DNA of 64,000 nucleotides, taken from Kordia antarctica. GTDB taxonomy: Bacteria > Bacteroidota > Bacteroidia > Flavobacteriales > Flavobacteriaceae. Where the stretch lies: NCBI RefSeq assembly GCF_009901525.1, contig NZ_CP019288.1, positions 310,001 to 374,000 of the forward strand, in the 5' to 3' direction. Shown here piece after piece: positions 1 to 8,748 of this stretch; position 1 is the stretch's first letter, and each line of letters starts with the position of its first letter. A model generated the notes under the pieces. That model ran no database searches and was not told the origin of the DNA. It was given only the letters and a program-made list of their open reading frames with translations. A program made the translations under genes and the position numbers.

Positions 1-558
1 TCGTAAGGAAGCTGTGTTCGCATACGCGAAGATGTAATTCATGTATTTTCGAAATTTTTTATATGAATGATCGCCGTTTGCGTATTTTTTGAAATATCTC
101 GGTTTTCCGTCCGATAGAAAGTTAAAGTGAATGTCGTTTAATCGTTTTTGTTCAAATAGAAATTCGCCACGTAATCGCATGACTGCATCGGCGCATTGTT
201 GCAAATCGCGGGTTCCGATTTCCATATCAACTACAGAAATGTAGACATTGTTGTTAGGTTTTTCGCGCCCGTCAAAATATTTTACAGGGCTGTTGAATGA
301 TTTTAAAGGTAAGTTTCGCAAATACGTTCCAAAATGAGTTGCTTCAAGCGGAATCCGAGTGTAGTTTTTTGGTGTGTTGAAACGTGTTTCAATGGTTTTT
401 TCTTCGGGATGTATCAAGCTTTCTTGAACGTTTGTTTCTTCTTGCAATGCAAGTTCGTTTGTTTGAATTGGAGTCCGTTTTTGTTCTTTCGCGCAAGCGA
501 GAAAAATCAAAGAGAAAACGAAAAGAAAAATTGTATTTTTTACAGAATATATAGTCAA
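1..558 (-). CDS. DUF4846-family lipoprotein (3' part lies outside the window)
   Basis: Reading the minus strand from about 558 down to 1 gives an open frame running off the window edge. The start shows a lipoprotein signal ending in LIFLAC, then a linker rich in Gln and Glu, then the DUF4846 signature: YTRIPLEATHFGTYLRNLPL, a PVKYFDG segment, VVDMEIGTRDLQQCADAVMR and RLNDIHFNFLSDGKP. The family is common in Bacteroidota and its biochemical role is not established. The start is uncertain: TTG at 558 gives a compact signal peptide, while an in-frame ATG at 633 would add 25 residues and overlap the start of the divergent gene at 632. The C-terminus is missing. Confidence 0.8.
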   Translation of the reverse strand, partial: MTIYSVKNTIFLFVFSLIFLACAKEQKRTPIQTNELALQEETNVQESLIHPEEKTIETRFNTPKNYTRIPLEATHFGTYLRNLPLKSFNSPVKYFDGREKPNNNVYISVVDMEIGTRDLQQCADAVMRLRGEFLFEQKRLNDIHFNFLSDGKPRYFKKYANGDHSYKKFRKYMNYIFAYANTASLR

Positions 559-631
559 AATATGTATTAGATGTTTATTTTTACTTTCAAATATTAAATT
601 TACGAAATTAACTAGCAAATACGAACGAAAC

Positions 632-1156
632 ATGAATATTTTAGGAATTGGCTCAAGAATTAAACACTCGGAATACGGATTAGGCGTCGTAACTAACGTA
701 ACTTCAAAGCATTATTGGGTCACATTTATTGAAAACGGATTGGAAACTATTGACATTGACAGCGATTTTGAAGTGATTGATACTGTTGAAGATGAAGTAG
801 ATAGCGTCAGTTTTTTTGAAGTTGAAACCATTTTACGAAATATGCTGAAAAAATGGTCAGATGTGTCTGAAATTGTTCCGATGGCAGATAAATGGAAAGG
901 TGGAAATTTAATTTTAGAACCTGGTGACACGAATTTGAAAGGCAAAGAAATTCCGATTGACGGCTTTTTTCATAAGATTGTCATGGTTAGAGATCGCATT
1001 CGCGTGATGGAACAAAAGATAAATTCGAGCAATTTGGACGATCAGGAAAAAATAGATTTGCAACAATATATTACACGAATCTACGGAAGTTTGACTACGT
1101 TTAATGTGTTGTTTAAGAATAATTCGCAGCAGTTTGTAGGATCGAGATCGAAGTAG
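632..1156 (+). CDS. Conserved hypothetical protein with SH3/Tudor-like N-terminus
   Basis: A 174-residue soluble protein without signal peptide. The first 50 residues (GSRIKHSEYGLGVVTNV then YWVTFIENGLETI) have the pattern of a small SH3/Tudor-like beta-barrel, as found at the end of UvrD-type helicases and in stand-alone proteins. The rest is helical and acidic, with a KWKGGNLILEPGD segment in the middle. I recognise no enzyme motif. It is divergent from the DUF4846 gene; the two possible starts face each other across a CATG. The stop is followed directly by TTTATGAG repeats. Confidence 0.75.
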   Translation: MNILGIGSRIKHSEYGLGVVTNVTSKHYWVTFIENGLETIDIDSDFEVIDTVEDEVDSVSFFEVETILRNMLKKWSDVSEIVPMADKWKGGNLILEPGDTNLKGKEIPIDGFFHKIVMVRDRIRVMEQKINSSNLDDQEKIDLQQYITRIYGSLTTFNVLFKNNSQQFVGSRSK

Positions 1157-1164
1157 TTTTTTGG

Positions 1165-1207
1165 TTTATGAGTTTATGAGTTTAAAAGTTTATTTTGACT
1201 TCGCTCA
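1165..1207 (+). repeat. TTTATGAG micro-repeat plus GACTTCGCTCAA element
   Basis: Two exact copies of the octamer TTTATGAG (1165-1180) start 8 nt after the stop of the upstream gene and are followed by a degenerate third copy and by GACTTCGCTCAA (1197-1208). The same octamer, in the same orientation relative to its gene, forms the 14-copy array at 18925-19036, and the CTTCGCTC word recurs near 30205 and 44579. Confidence 0.7.
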
Positions 1208-1335
1208 ATGTGGAAAATGAGTTTTAGAATGTTAACATACTAATCAAAAATCACTTCTTATTTTTGTTTGGTGTTTTTTTGTAACTATAATCTGTCTATA
1301 TTTACGGAACAATCAACCAAAAACAACATTAAACC

Positions 1336-4290
1336 ATGAAAATAAAATTACCAATTTACATTTTTTTAATTTTTTCTTCCATCAGTTTTGCTAGTGAAAA
1401 TACTAATTTAAAAGAAAAAGAGACAATTTCAGTTACAGAAAATTCACTAATTTCTGAAGTTATAATTGACGATATGACCGTATGGGAATCTGACGGAACT
1501 ATCACAGTACCAATACATATAGATGTTCCAGATAGCGCGGATATAGTTTTAAATATTACTACTGCAGATGGTACTGCAATAAGTCCAAACGATTATACAG
1601 CTGTAAATACTACTGTAACGATTCCGGCAGGGCAAACATCAACACAAATAATGGTTTATATCGTAGATGATACTATAAGTGGAGAGATAAATGAAAATTT
1701 TACGGTAAATGCTACTGTAATTAGCGGTAATACAACCAATAGCAGTGCAAGCGGTACAATTAGTCTGATAGACCAAGACGACTCATCAATAGATGTTGGT
1801 GATGTAACCGTTAATGAGGATGCAGGAACAGCTAATGTTCCTGTAAGTATTTATGGAGTAAGTGCTTTTGATACAGTAATAAGTATTACAACGGTTGATA
1901 ATAGTGCTACTAATCCTGATGATTATATAACTACGACTGTAACGGTAACAATTCCTGCATTACAGAATACTGTATATGTAAATATTCCTATTGTGGATGA
2001 CAATATAGGAGAACCAACGGAAGACTTCACTGTCTACGGAACAGCAACTAGCGGAAATGTAATTGGTGGAAATGCAAGTGGTACCATAACAATCACTGAT
2101 AATGATACACCAACACTAAACATAAGTGATGAAATAGTAAATGAAGGTGCAGGAACTGCTATTGTAGAATTCAGTATTACGAATCCAAGTGCTGTTGATA
2201 CGATAGTTTCCATCAATTTAATAGATGATGGAGCAGCTAGTCCGAATGACTATATAAATACAGTGCCTTTCATTGCAATTCCAGCAGGACAAACTTCAGT
2301 AAGTTTAAGTATTCCAATTCTGGATGATTTAGAAGATGAAGCTGATGAAGATTTTACAGTATACGGAATAGTACAAACAGGAAACACATCAAATCCAGCT
2401 GCAACCGGAACTGTTACAATTATAGATAATGATGTTTGTACTTCCGACCCAACCACAGATTGTGATGGTGACGGCGTTACAAATGGCGATGAGCAAAATC
2501 CTCCAAATGGGGGAATGTCTACCCATCCCGAAGATCCGTGTGATTTTAATTCAAGCGATATTAGTTTAGTACAAACTGGCGATTACCTAACAGAAGATTG
2601 CGATGGCGATGGAACGTTAAACAATGTTGATTGTGATCCGTTTAATGTCTCCATAACAATTGGTATGGGAGATAGTTGTGATGATGGCAATGCGTCAACT
2701 TTATCAGATTTTATCGATGAAAATTGCAATTGTGTTGGGGCCGCTACAACTGATGTTGATGGTGATGGAATTTCAAATGTACAAGAAGTCCTAGATGATA
2801 CAGATTATAATGATTCTTGTGATCCTATACAAAATGCTGGATATACAGGATTTGATGCTGATAATGTAATGTGGCAAAATGCAAATTGTGACAATGATGA
2901 TATTAACAATGCCTTAGAAATTACGCTGGGTTCTGATCCTTATGATACAAATTACAATACGATAGGAGGAAACATAACGTTAGATGTTAACAATGATGGC
3001 TGTAACGGGACTGATGATCTAATATTTCCATACACACGAATAAATATAAGTGACGGATCAACTACAGATGCAATTTTTGCAAATAGCTCAGGCGATTATT
3101 CATATTATACAACTACAGGAAACTTTACAATAACACCTGAGTTAGAAAACCCGACATTTTTTAATATTACTCCAGTAAATGCCAGCACAAGTTTTTCGAG
3201 CATTAATAATAGTGTATTCAATCAAGATTTTTGCATCACTGCAAACGGAATACAAAATGATGTAGAAGTTGTAATTGCGCCAATTGCATTTGCGCGCCCA
3301 GGTTTTGATGCTGAATATTTACTTACATACAAAAACAATGGAAATCAAACAGTATCTGGAGTTGTTGATTTTACGTATGATGAAGCTATTCTAGATTTTG
3401 TAAGTAGTACGACAATGCCAAGTTCTCAAACAACAGGAAACCTAAACTGGAATTATGTAGATTTAGCACCTTTTGAAAGTAGAAGTATTAATATCATATT
3501 AAATGTAAACTCTCCAATGGAAACTCCGCCTGTAAATAACGGAGATCTACTAATATATATGGCAACGATAACTCCTTTGTCAGGCGATGTATTACCTGAA
3601 AATAACCAATTCAGTTACACACAAACCGTAGTTGGTTCGTACGATCCGAATGATATAACATGTGTTGAAGGTAGTAATGTAGATCCAGATGAAATAGGAG
3701 AATATCTGCATTATATCATCAACTTTGAAAATACAGGAACATTCTCTGCCCAAAATATTGTTGTCGAAATGGACATTGATCCTACGCAATTTGATATAAA
3801 CACACTTAAATTATTAAGTACTTCACATGAAGCAAGTGTATCTATAAACGATCACATGGTCCGTTTCATTTTTCAAAATATAAACTTAGCAATTGATGGA
3901 AAAGGAAACATTCTAATGAAAATGAAATCACAAAATACATTGGTTGAAAATGATGTTGTAAGCAATCAGGCAAGTATATTTTTCGATTATAACTTTCCTA
4001 TCGTGACAAATAACGCTCAAACCACATTTGCAATACTAAGTACGCAAGAATTTGAAGTTGATAATAGTATTATTTTATATCCAAATCCGACAAAAAATAA
4101 TATTTACATTACAGCAAATAACAACATCAAAAAGATTGTGTTGTATGATATACAAGGACGTATATTAATGAGTAAAAAACACAATAACAATGCTGTAAGC
4201 TTAGATATCTCAAACCAAGCGCAAGGTGTTTATTTTGTCAAAATCAGTACTGAAAAAGGTGTAAATACGGAGAAAATTATAAAAATGTAA
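1336..4290 (+). CDS. Calx-beta / DUF7619-like surface protein with T9SS type A sorting domain
   Basis: 984 residues, exported by a Sec signal (about residues 1-19, ending SISFA) and predicted to be secreted or surface-anchored by the type IX system. Domains in order: three Calx-beta repeats (about 43-150, 152-258, 260-368), each ending in a D-D/N-D turn; a Ca-binding thrombospondin-3-like stretch with repeated DxDGDG motifs (about 375-545) and a Cys-rich CDDGNAS...NCNC insert; an SdrD/B-like beta domain (about 545-640); DUF11/DUF7619-like repeats (about 645-905) including YDPNDITCVEG; and a type A tail from about 914 (LYPNPTKNNIYI to IIKM). Role probably adhesion or matrix; the ligand is unknown. 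It is monocistronic, followed by a strong hairpin. Confidence 0.9.
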   Translation: MKIKLPIYIFLIFSSISFASENTNLKEKETISVTENSLISEVIIDDMTVWESDGTITVPIHIDVPDSADIVLNITTADGTAISPNDYTAVNTTVTIPAGQTSTQIMVYIVDDTISGEINENFTVNATVISGNTTNSSASGTISLIDQDDSSIDVGDVTVNEDAGTANVPVSIYGVSAFDTVISITTVDNSATNPDDYITTTVTVTIPALQNTVYVNIPIVDDNIGEPTEDFTVYGTATSGNVIGGNASGTITITDNDTPTLNISDEIVNEGAGTAIVEFSITNPSAVDTIVSINLIDDGAASPNDYINTVPFIAIPAGQTSVSLSIPILDDLEDEADEDFTVYGIVQTGNTSNPAATGTVTIIDNDVCTSDPTTDCDGDGVTNGDEQNPPNGGMSTHPEDPCDFNSSDISLVQTGDYLTEDCDGDGTLNNVDCDPFNVSITIGMGDSCDDGNASTLSDFIDENCNCVGAATTDVDGDGISNVQEVLDDTDYNDSCDPIQNAGYTGFDADNVMWQNANCDNDDINNALEITLGSDPYDTNYNTIGGNITLDVNNDGCNGTDDLIFPYTRINISDGSTTDAIFANSSGDYSYYTTTGNFTITPELENPTFFNITPVNASTSFSSINNSVFNQDFCITANGIQNDVEVVIAPIAFARPGFDAEYLLTYKNNGNQTVSGVVDFTYDEAILDFVSSTTMPSSQTTGNLNWNYVDLAPFESRSINIILNVNSPMETPPVNNGDLLIYMATITPLSGDVLPENNQFSYTQTVVGSYDPNDITCVEGSNVDPDEIGEYLHYIINFENTGTFSAQNIVVEMDIDPTQFDINTLKLLSTSHEASVSINDHMVRFIFQNINLAIDGKGNILMKMKSQNTLVENDVVSNQASIFFDYNFPIVTNNAQTTFAILSTQEFEVDNSIILYPNPTKNNIYITANNNIKKIVLYDIQGRILMSKKHNNNAVSLDISNQAQGVYFVKISTEKGVNTEKIIKM

Positions 4291-4312
4291 AATGTTGCAC
4301 CAAATACAATAA

Positions 4313-4359
4313 TGAAATGAAAAAAGATTAATAGAAATTATTAGTCTTTTTTCATTTCA
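4313..4359. terminator. 21-bp stem-loop terminator
   Basis: TGAAATGAAAAAAGATTAATA pairs with its near-perfect inverse (one G-U pair) across a 5-nt loop, 22 nt after the stop of the Calx-beta gene. The U-rich right arm makes it a likely intrinsic terminator for the plus strand. Confidence 0.8.
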
Positions 4360-4433
4360 AACTGTTTCATGTCAAACTATTCATGAATGATATTTGTAAA
4401 TAAATGAATATAATTTTGTGTTTGTAAACTCAC

Positions 4434-4462
4434 TTGCTAATACTAGTTTTTTCTTAACTTTA
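4434..4462 (+). promoter_or_regulatory. Candidate Bacteroidota promoter for the 1355-residue protein
   Basis: TTG at 4434-4436, an 18-nt spacer, then TAACTTTA at 4455-4462, one base off the TAnnTTTG -7 consensus. This would give a leader of about 115 nt before the ATG at 4585. Confidence 0.35.
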
Positions 4463-4584
4463 GTAAACACTTATTTTTCATATTCATTTCAACGATTATT
4501 TTACTGGTATTCACCTAAAAAACATTCATTATAGTTGAGGTTTTTATATATTGATGAATTAACCATCAAATACCAATTGACTTT

Positions 4585-7500
4585 ATGAGTGTTAATTCCA
4601 CTGCTCAAAATAAGGAGCAACCCTATTTTCCTAAAAGCTATTTTTTAAACAGTAACAGTTCATTTCTAGACATTAAAAATTTTGCAGATGCACATTTAGA
4701 AATTTCTGTACAAGTTTCTAATTATCTAGAACAACGAGATCATTCATATTTAAGAAATACACAAGGTTATAATGAAGCCGAAACAGACAAGAAAATTGAA
4801 GAATACAAGGAATCTGTTGTAAGCATTTATCAGAAAGATTTCGAAATATTTCAGAAACTCAATGATTTAGATGATAAAAAATTAGTAAACACTTGGTTAG
4901 AGATATCAAAAGATGCGTATTACTATTTATTTAATTGTTTAACTGACAATACGATTGACAAAGCTAAAAAGTTAATAAATAATTATTTTTTTCTAAATAA
5001 TATTGAATTACCTGTTGCTATAGAGGCAATTATGAAGAAACGTCGCAGTCTATTTTCTAAGTTGTTTGATGTTAGTGGTATCAATTTTGATTTGAGTCCA
5101 GGTTGGGAAAGTAGAATGAAAGAAGACGATGGTGTAATTTATTTAAATCATATCAAACGTACCTTTTTAGAGCGCAAAAAATTCTTCTTTTCTATACTAA
5201 GAGTCAATTTATTACAGATAGAACACTATCTAAGTATATTAGTAGAAGTAGAAGAGAAAGAAGGTATCTTTGTTCCCAAATTCAAATATTTTAGAAAAGA
5301 TTTCAATACAGAACTCAACAATTATATAGATGCACTAAACTATTCGCATGATTTTATGTTTTTTGAAATTCCTTCAAAACCAAAAAATGAAATAAAAGAA
5401 AATGATTCTTTAAATAATGAAGATGATAAAGAATTTCAAGAACTTATTAATGAGATGGAAAAGCTTCATAGTGACTTTACCACTATGACTGCTGCTACTA
5501 CGCTAAAAAAAGTTAATGAAATTCACAAAAAGCTTTTTGAAGTAAAAAAAACGGAAGATAAAAGCTTTGTAAAAGACTACTTTAAAAAAGGACAATGGAA
5601 TACACTAAGTCCATCAAAACAAAAAGAGTTTTTATATGGAAACATCATTTCTTTAGGAAACATTGCTGCAAAAGATATTGGAAGCGGTATAATAGGTGTC
5701 TTTAACGCGAAAGATAAAGGGAAAGCTGCTGAAAAATTAGGTGAAAAATTATTACAAGATATGCTACCTGTTGCTTTAAGTGCACTAGGAATGGCTTTTG
5801 GAGGTCCATTATTAGGATCGTTTTTACAAGGAATGACAGGTTCCTTATTAGGAGCAATGTTTGGAAAACCACCAAGTCCTTTTGATGCGCTATCAAAACA
5901 AATTAAAAATGTAGAAGAAGACATACATATTCTTCAAAATATTGTCGTTACCGGATTTAATAAAGTTTTAGAAGATACAAGCTTAATAATTCGTAAAGAA
6001 GGAGAAACACAGCAACTCATCATTGGATTGGAAAGCAAGATGAAAGGTGAATTTGATGATTTAAAAAGCTTTATCAAAGATGAACTCAAAGAACAAGAAA
6101 TAGATCAGCATCTTCAAAACATTACAGATTCAATTAATAACTTACATGCTAGTTACGGTAATATGCTCCAAAAGGGAAATTCGGGCACCTATATTGCAGG
6201 AGATAAAATTGTTGAGGATTTAAAGAAAATGATGATTTTAATCATATCTGGAGGAGAAAGTAATTACGATTTTACATCAAAAGAATACAGCATCTTGCAT
6301 GAAAGTTTTCAAGGTGGAGCTTTAAGCAAAATCATAAAAAGCAATAAAAAGGAAGAATTTGTTGATACGCTAGGTAAACTAATTAAAATATTTAATAATG
6401 TTGATAGAGTCTTAAGTTCGTATGCACAATATAGGAAACTACATTTTACGAATAACGCAATTATCGGTTTTATAGAAACAAACAGCATTCCAACATTAAA
6501 ACAATCTAGTAGAAGTCTATTTCTAAATGTTGTAGATGATTTAATAAAAATGCAAACACGTGATAATGAAGGACTCATTACTGCCTTGCAAATGCATGGA
6601 AAACTAATAGAGTTATTAGTACTTGGAAAAAATAATCTACAAGTATATTCCAAATATCAAAATGCCTCACAAAATGATAGCCTTCCATTTTTAGATTCTT
6701 TCAGTTTAGCTGAAGTTAATTACGATGGTACGTTAAAATTTCAAGACAAAGCAAAGCATATTCCAAAATGGGTAAACTTTGATGTAGAAAATCAGTTTGA
6801 TGATACAAAGCCAACATTTAGTAGGTATTTTACGGCAAACTTGGGCGAATCAAAACTGATTAACTTTGGAGATCAACCTTTTGGACAAATCTTTTTACCA
6901 ACGCTTAATGACGTAAAACTTAGTTTTAGCTATAATGATACTATAAGCTTGATGGACAAAAATGGAAAACCAAGATTAGTACAATCGGTTCCATATAATT
7001 ATTCTTATAAACTAGAAAATTCCGATAATAAGGAATACATCTTTAAAAATGAATTGGAATTTTTATTCACTGATGTAGGCGGTTTTAATGTTGGGAAAGG
7101 TAAAAGTTATAACTACTATAAAGATACTTTTAACGTGCATGCCGAAGTACACCAGAATGTTGGTGAAGAAATTGACATGTTAAAAATAAATGATACAATA
7201 CTAAATTTTAGTCAAACTATTTGGCAAAAAAATAAAAATGAAAACGCTACTGACTTTAAACTTGAACGAAGAGCAAATGATAAATTTGTTTCAATAGCTT
7301 ATCAATATGGATGGCCAGATTTAATAGGTGAAATTAAATCAACTTTTAATTTAGATAATTTCTTCAAATTCGACATAAAAACAAAAGAAAATATTTTTGA
7401 ACTTGGCGATGAAATCTTTTCTCCAAATAAAAAATATAAACTACATTTTGACATGGATGATTTAATTATCGAAAATGTTGAAAGTAAAAAAACTGTTTGG

Positions 7501-8652
7501 AGTTTAGGATACTATATGCATTTAGATAAACTTACACTTAAAAATGCTAAAGCAGCGCTAACATTAGATAAAGGAGAACTTAATTTTAATTTCTGTTCAG
7601 ATACAATAAATCCAAAATTTGCAGAAACTTTCTCTCTTTCATTTCCTCAAAAAAATATAATTAAATTATGGCTTGATGATGACGGAACTATTCAAATTTT
7701 TCAAAAATATGGTATTAATAAATACCGCCAACGACGTTTATTTCTCACGTCATTGCTTAAAGACGATTATCTACTACCAGGAGAATACATTCATGACACA
7801 AACCTCAAAAGAGAATATCCGAAACACTTATTACTAACACAAAATGGAAACTTAATACTGAATGCTGCACATCCTGGAAAAATTCCTAAAATAATATGGG
7901 ACGCAAACCTAGGAAGTGCTCAAAAGACTAATGAAAGTGAAGCTTATAAATTGCATATTCTCAACGCAAGGTTAATACTTGAAAGTAAGAATGATAAGAA
8001 TGAAAATTTCACATTTACACAACGATATGTAGAAAATTTATACATTAGTAAGAGTGTATTGTACATTAATTCAGAAGCCGAAAAGGATAGAGATCGAAGA
8101 TTAATACTCTATGCACTTTTCGAAGATGATGTGTTGTATGAAAACGAACAAATTTATTCTCCTAACAAAAAATACTATTTTAAAGTCTTACCAAAAGCAA
8201 AAATGGAATGTAAATATAATAGTGGTAAACCTTGGGTTTCTGGAGGAGATGCAAAGAAGGAAAATCTCACATTCAAAACTTATAATGCTACTTTTAAAAA
8301 GCATGATGAGTTTATTACAACTGGTTATACATTTCAGTTTTATTCAGATAATGATATCTGCATCAACCCAAAAGAATATCGTGGTTTCTATCTGCGGACA
8401 TTTGTACATGATGATTTAAACAGACTTTACAGTTCTTTAGATCATGCTGACAGAAGTGGAGATTTTGGAAAAGACTTTGATACTATAACTATGTTATACA
8501 TGATGAATGATGGGACGTTAGTAGGAATGATAGAGACGAATGAGCGAAAATTCAAATATTATGATCTAGGACTCATAAGTTCCCATATGGAGCATGGCTC
8601 CGATGAAGTAAAAATCAAAAAAAATGATTGGATAAACGGACCTGAAAAATAA
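4585..8652 (+). CDS. Large protein, possible pore-forming toxin-like core with B-lectin-like repeats
   Basis: 1355 residues with no Sec signal and no T9SS tail. Residues 1-390 are mostly helical and charged. Residues 393-425 form a Gly-rich hydrophobic hairpin-like stretch (starting MLPVALSALGMAFGGPLLG), followed by a coiled-coil segment (about 430-520; IKNVEEDIHILQNIVVTGF). This order resembles the N-terminal helical bundle of Cry-type and cnidarian pore-forming toxins. The C-terminal 420 residues contain three segments like bulb-lectin (B_lectin) repeats: near 933-975 (EIFSPNKKYKLHF then KTVWS), 1053-1110 (LLPGEYIH, LLLTQNGNLILN, IIWDANLG) and 1173-1240 (QIYSPNKKYYFKV). The mannose-binding QxDxNxVxY residues are only partly kept. 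The toxin and lectin readings are inference. It is monocistronic, between two terminators. Confidence 0.85.
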   Translation: MSVNSTAQNKEQPYFPKSYFLNSNSSFLDIKNFADAHLEISVQVSNYLEQRDHSYLRNTQGYNEAETDKKIEEYKESVVSIYQKDFEIFQKLNDLDDKKLVNTWLEISKDAYYYLFNCLTDNTIDKAKKLINNYFFLNNIELPVAIEAIMKKRRSLFSKLFDVSGINFDLSPGWESRMKEDDGVIYLNHIKRTFLERKKFFFSILRVNLLQIEHYLSILVEVEEKEGIFVPKFKYFRKDFNTELNNYIDALNYSHDFMFFEIPSKPKNEIKENDSLNNEDDKEFQELINEMEKLHSDFTTMTAATTLKKVNEIHKKLFEVKKTEDKSFVKDYFKKGQWNTLSPSKQKEFLYGNIISLGNIAAKDIGSGIIGVFNAKDKGKAAEKLGEKLLQDMLPVALSALGMAFGGPLLGSFLQGMTGSLLGAMFGKPPSPFDALSKQIKNVEEDIHILQNIVVTGFNKVLEDTSLIIRKEGETQQLIIGLESKMKGEFDDLKSFIKDELKEQEIDQHLQNITDSINNLHASYGNMLQKGNSGTYIAGDKIVEDLKKMMILIISGGESNYDFTSKEYSILHESFQGGALSKIIKSNKKEEFVDTLGKLIKIFNNVDRVLSSYAQYRKLHFTNNAIIGFIETNSIPTLKQSSRSLFLNVVDDLIKMQTRDNEGLITALQMHGKLIELLVLGKNNLQVYSKYQNASQNDSLPFLDSFSLAEVNYDGTLKFQDKAKHIPKWVNFDVENQFDDTKPTFSRYFTANLGESKLINFGDQPFGQIFLPTLNDVKLSFSYNDTISLMDKNGKPRLVQSVPYNYSYKLENSDNKEYIFKNELEFLFTDVGGFNVGKGKSYNYYKDTFNVHAEVHQNVGEEIDMLKINDTILNFSQTIWQKNKNENATDFKLERRANDKFVSIAYQYGWPDLIGEIKSTFNLDNFFKFDIKTKENIFELGDEIFSPNKKYKLHFDMDDLIIENVESKKTVWSLGYYMHLDKLTLKNAKAALTLDKGELNFNFCSDTINPKFAETFSLSFPQKNIIKLWLDDDGTIQIFQKYGINKYRQRRLFLTSLLKDDYLLPGEYIHDTNLKREYPKHLLLTQNGNLILNAAHPGKIPKIIWDANLGSAQKTNESEAYKLHILNARLILESKNDKNENFTFTQRYVENLYISKSVLYINSEAEKDRDRRLILYALFEDDVLYENEQIYSPNKKYYFKVLPKAKMECKYNSGKPWVSGGDAKKENLTFKTYNATFKKHDEFITTGYTFQFYSDNDICINPKEYRGFYLRTFVHDDLNRLYSSLDHADRSGDFGKDFDTITMLYMMNDGTLVGMIETNERKFKYYDLGLISSHMEHGSDEVKIKKNDWINGPEK

Positions 8653-8670
8653 TTCATAATTAATAGAAAC

Positions 8671-8709
8671 AAAGCACCAAGAAATATAAAAGTAGTTTTT
8701 GGTGCTTTT
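8671..8709 (+). terminator. Rho-independent terminator
   Basis: AAAGCACCAA (8671-8680) pairs with TTGGTGCTTT (8699-8708) and is followed by T residues, 18 nt after the stop of the 1355-residue gene. It lies tail-to-tail between that gene and the ggt gene. Confidence 0.8.
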
Positions 8710-8748
8710 CATATTTTCAATCTAACAGCCAAAGGCTAGAAGCTAGCA

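Noticed and set aside
5577-5924. Minus-strand 115-codon frame inside the 1355-residue gene
   Set aside because: Shadow of the large plus-strand gene; composition rich in Pro/Ser and no start context.
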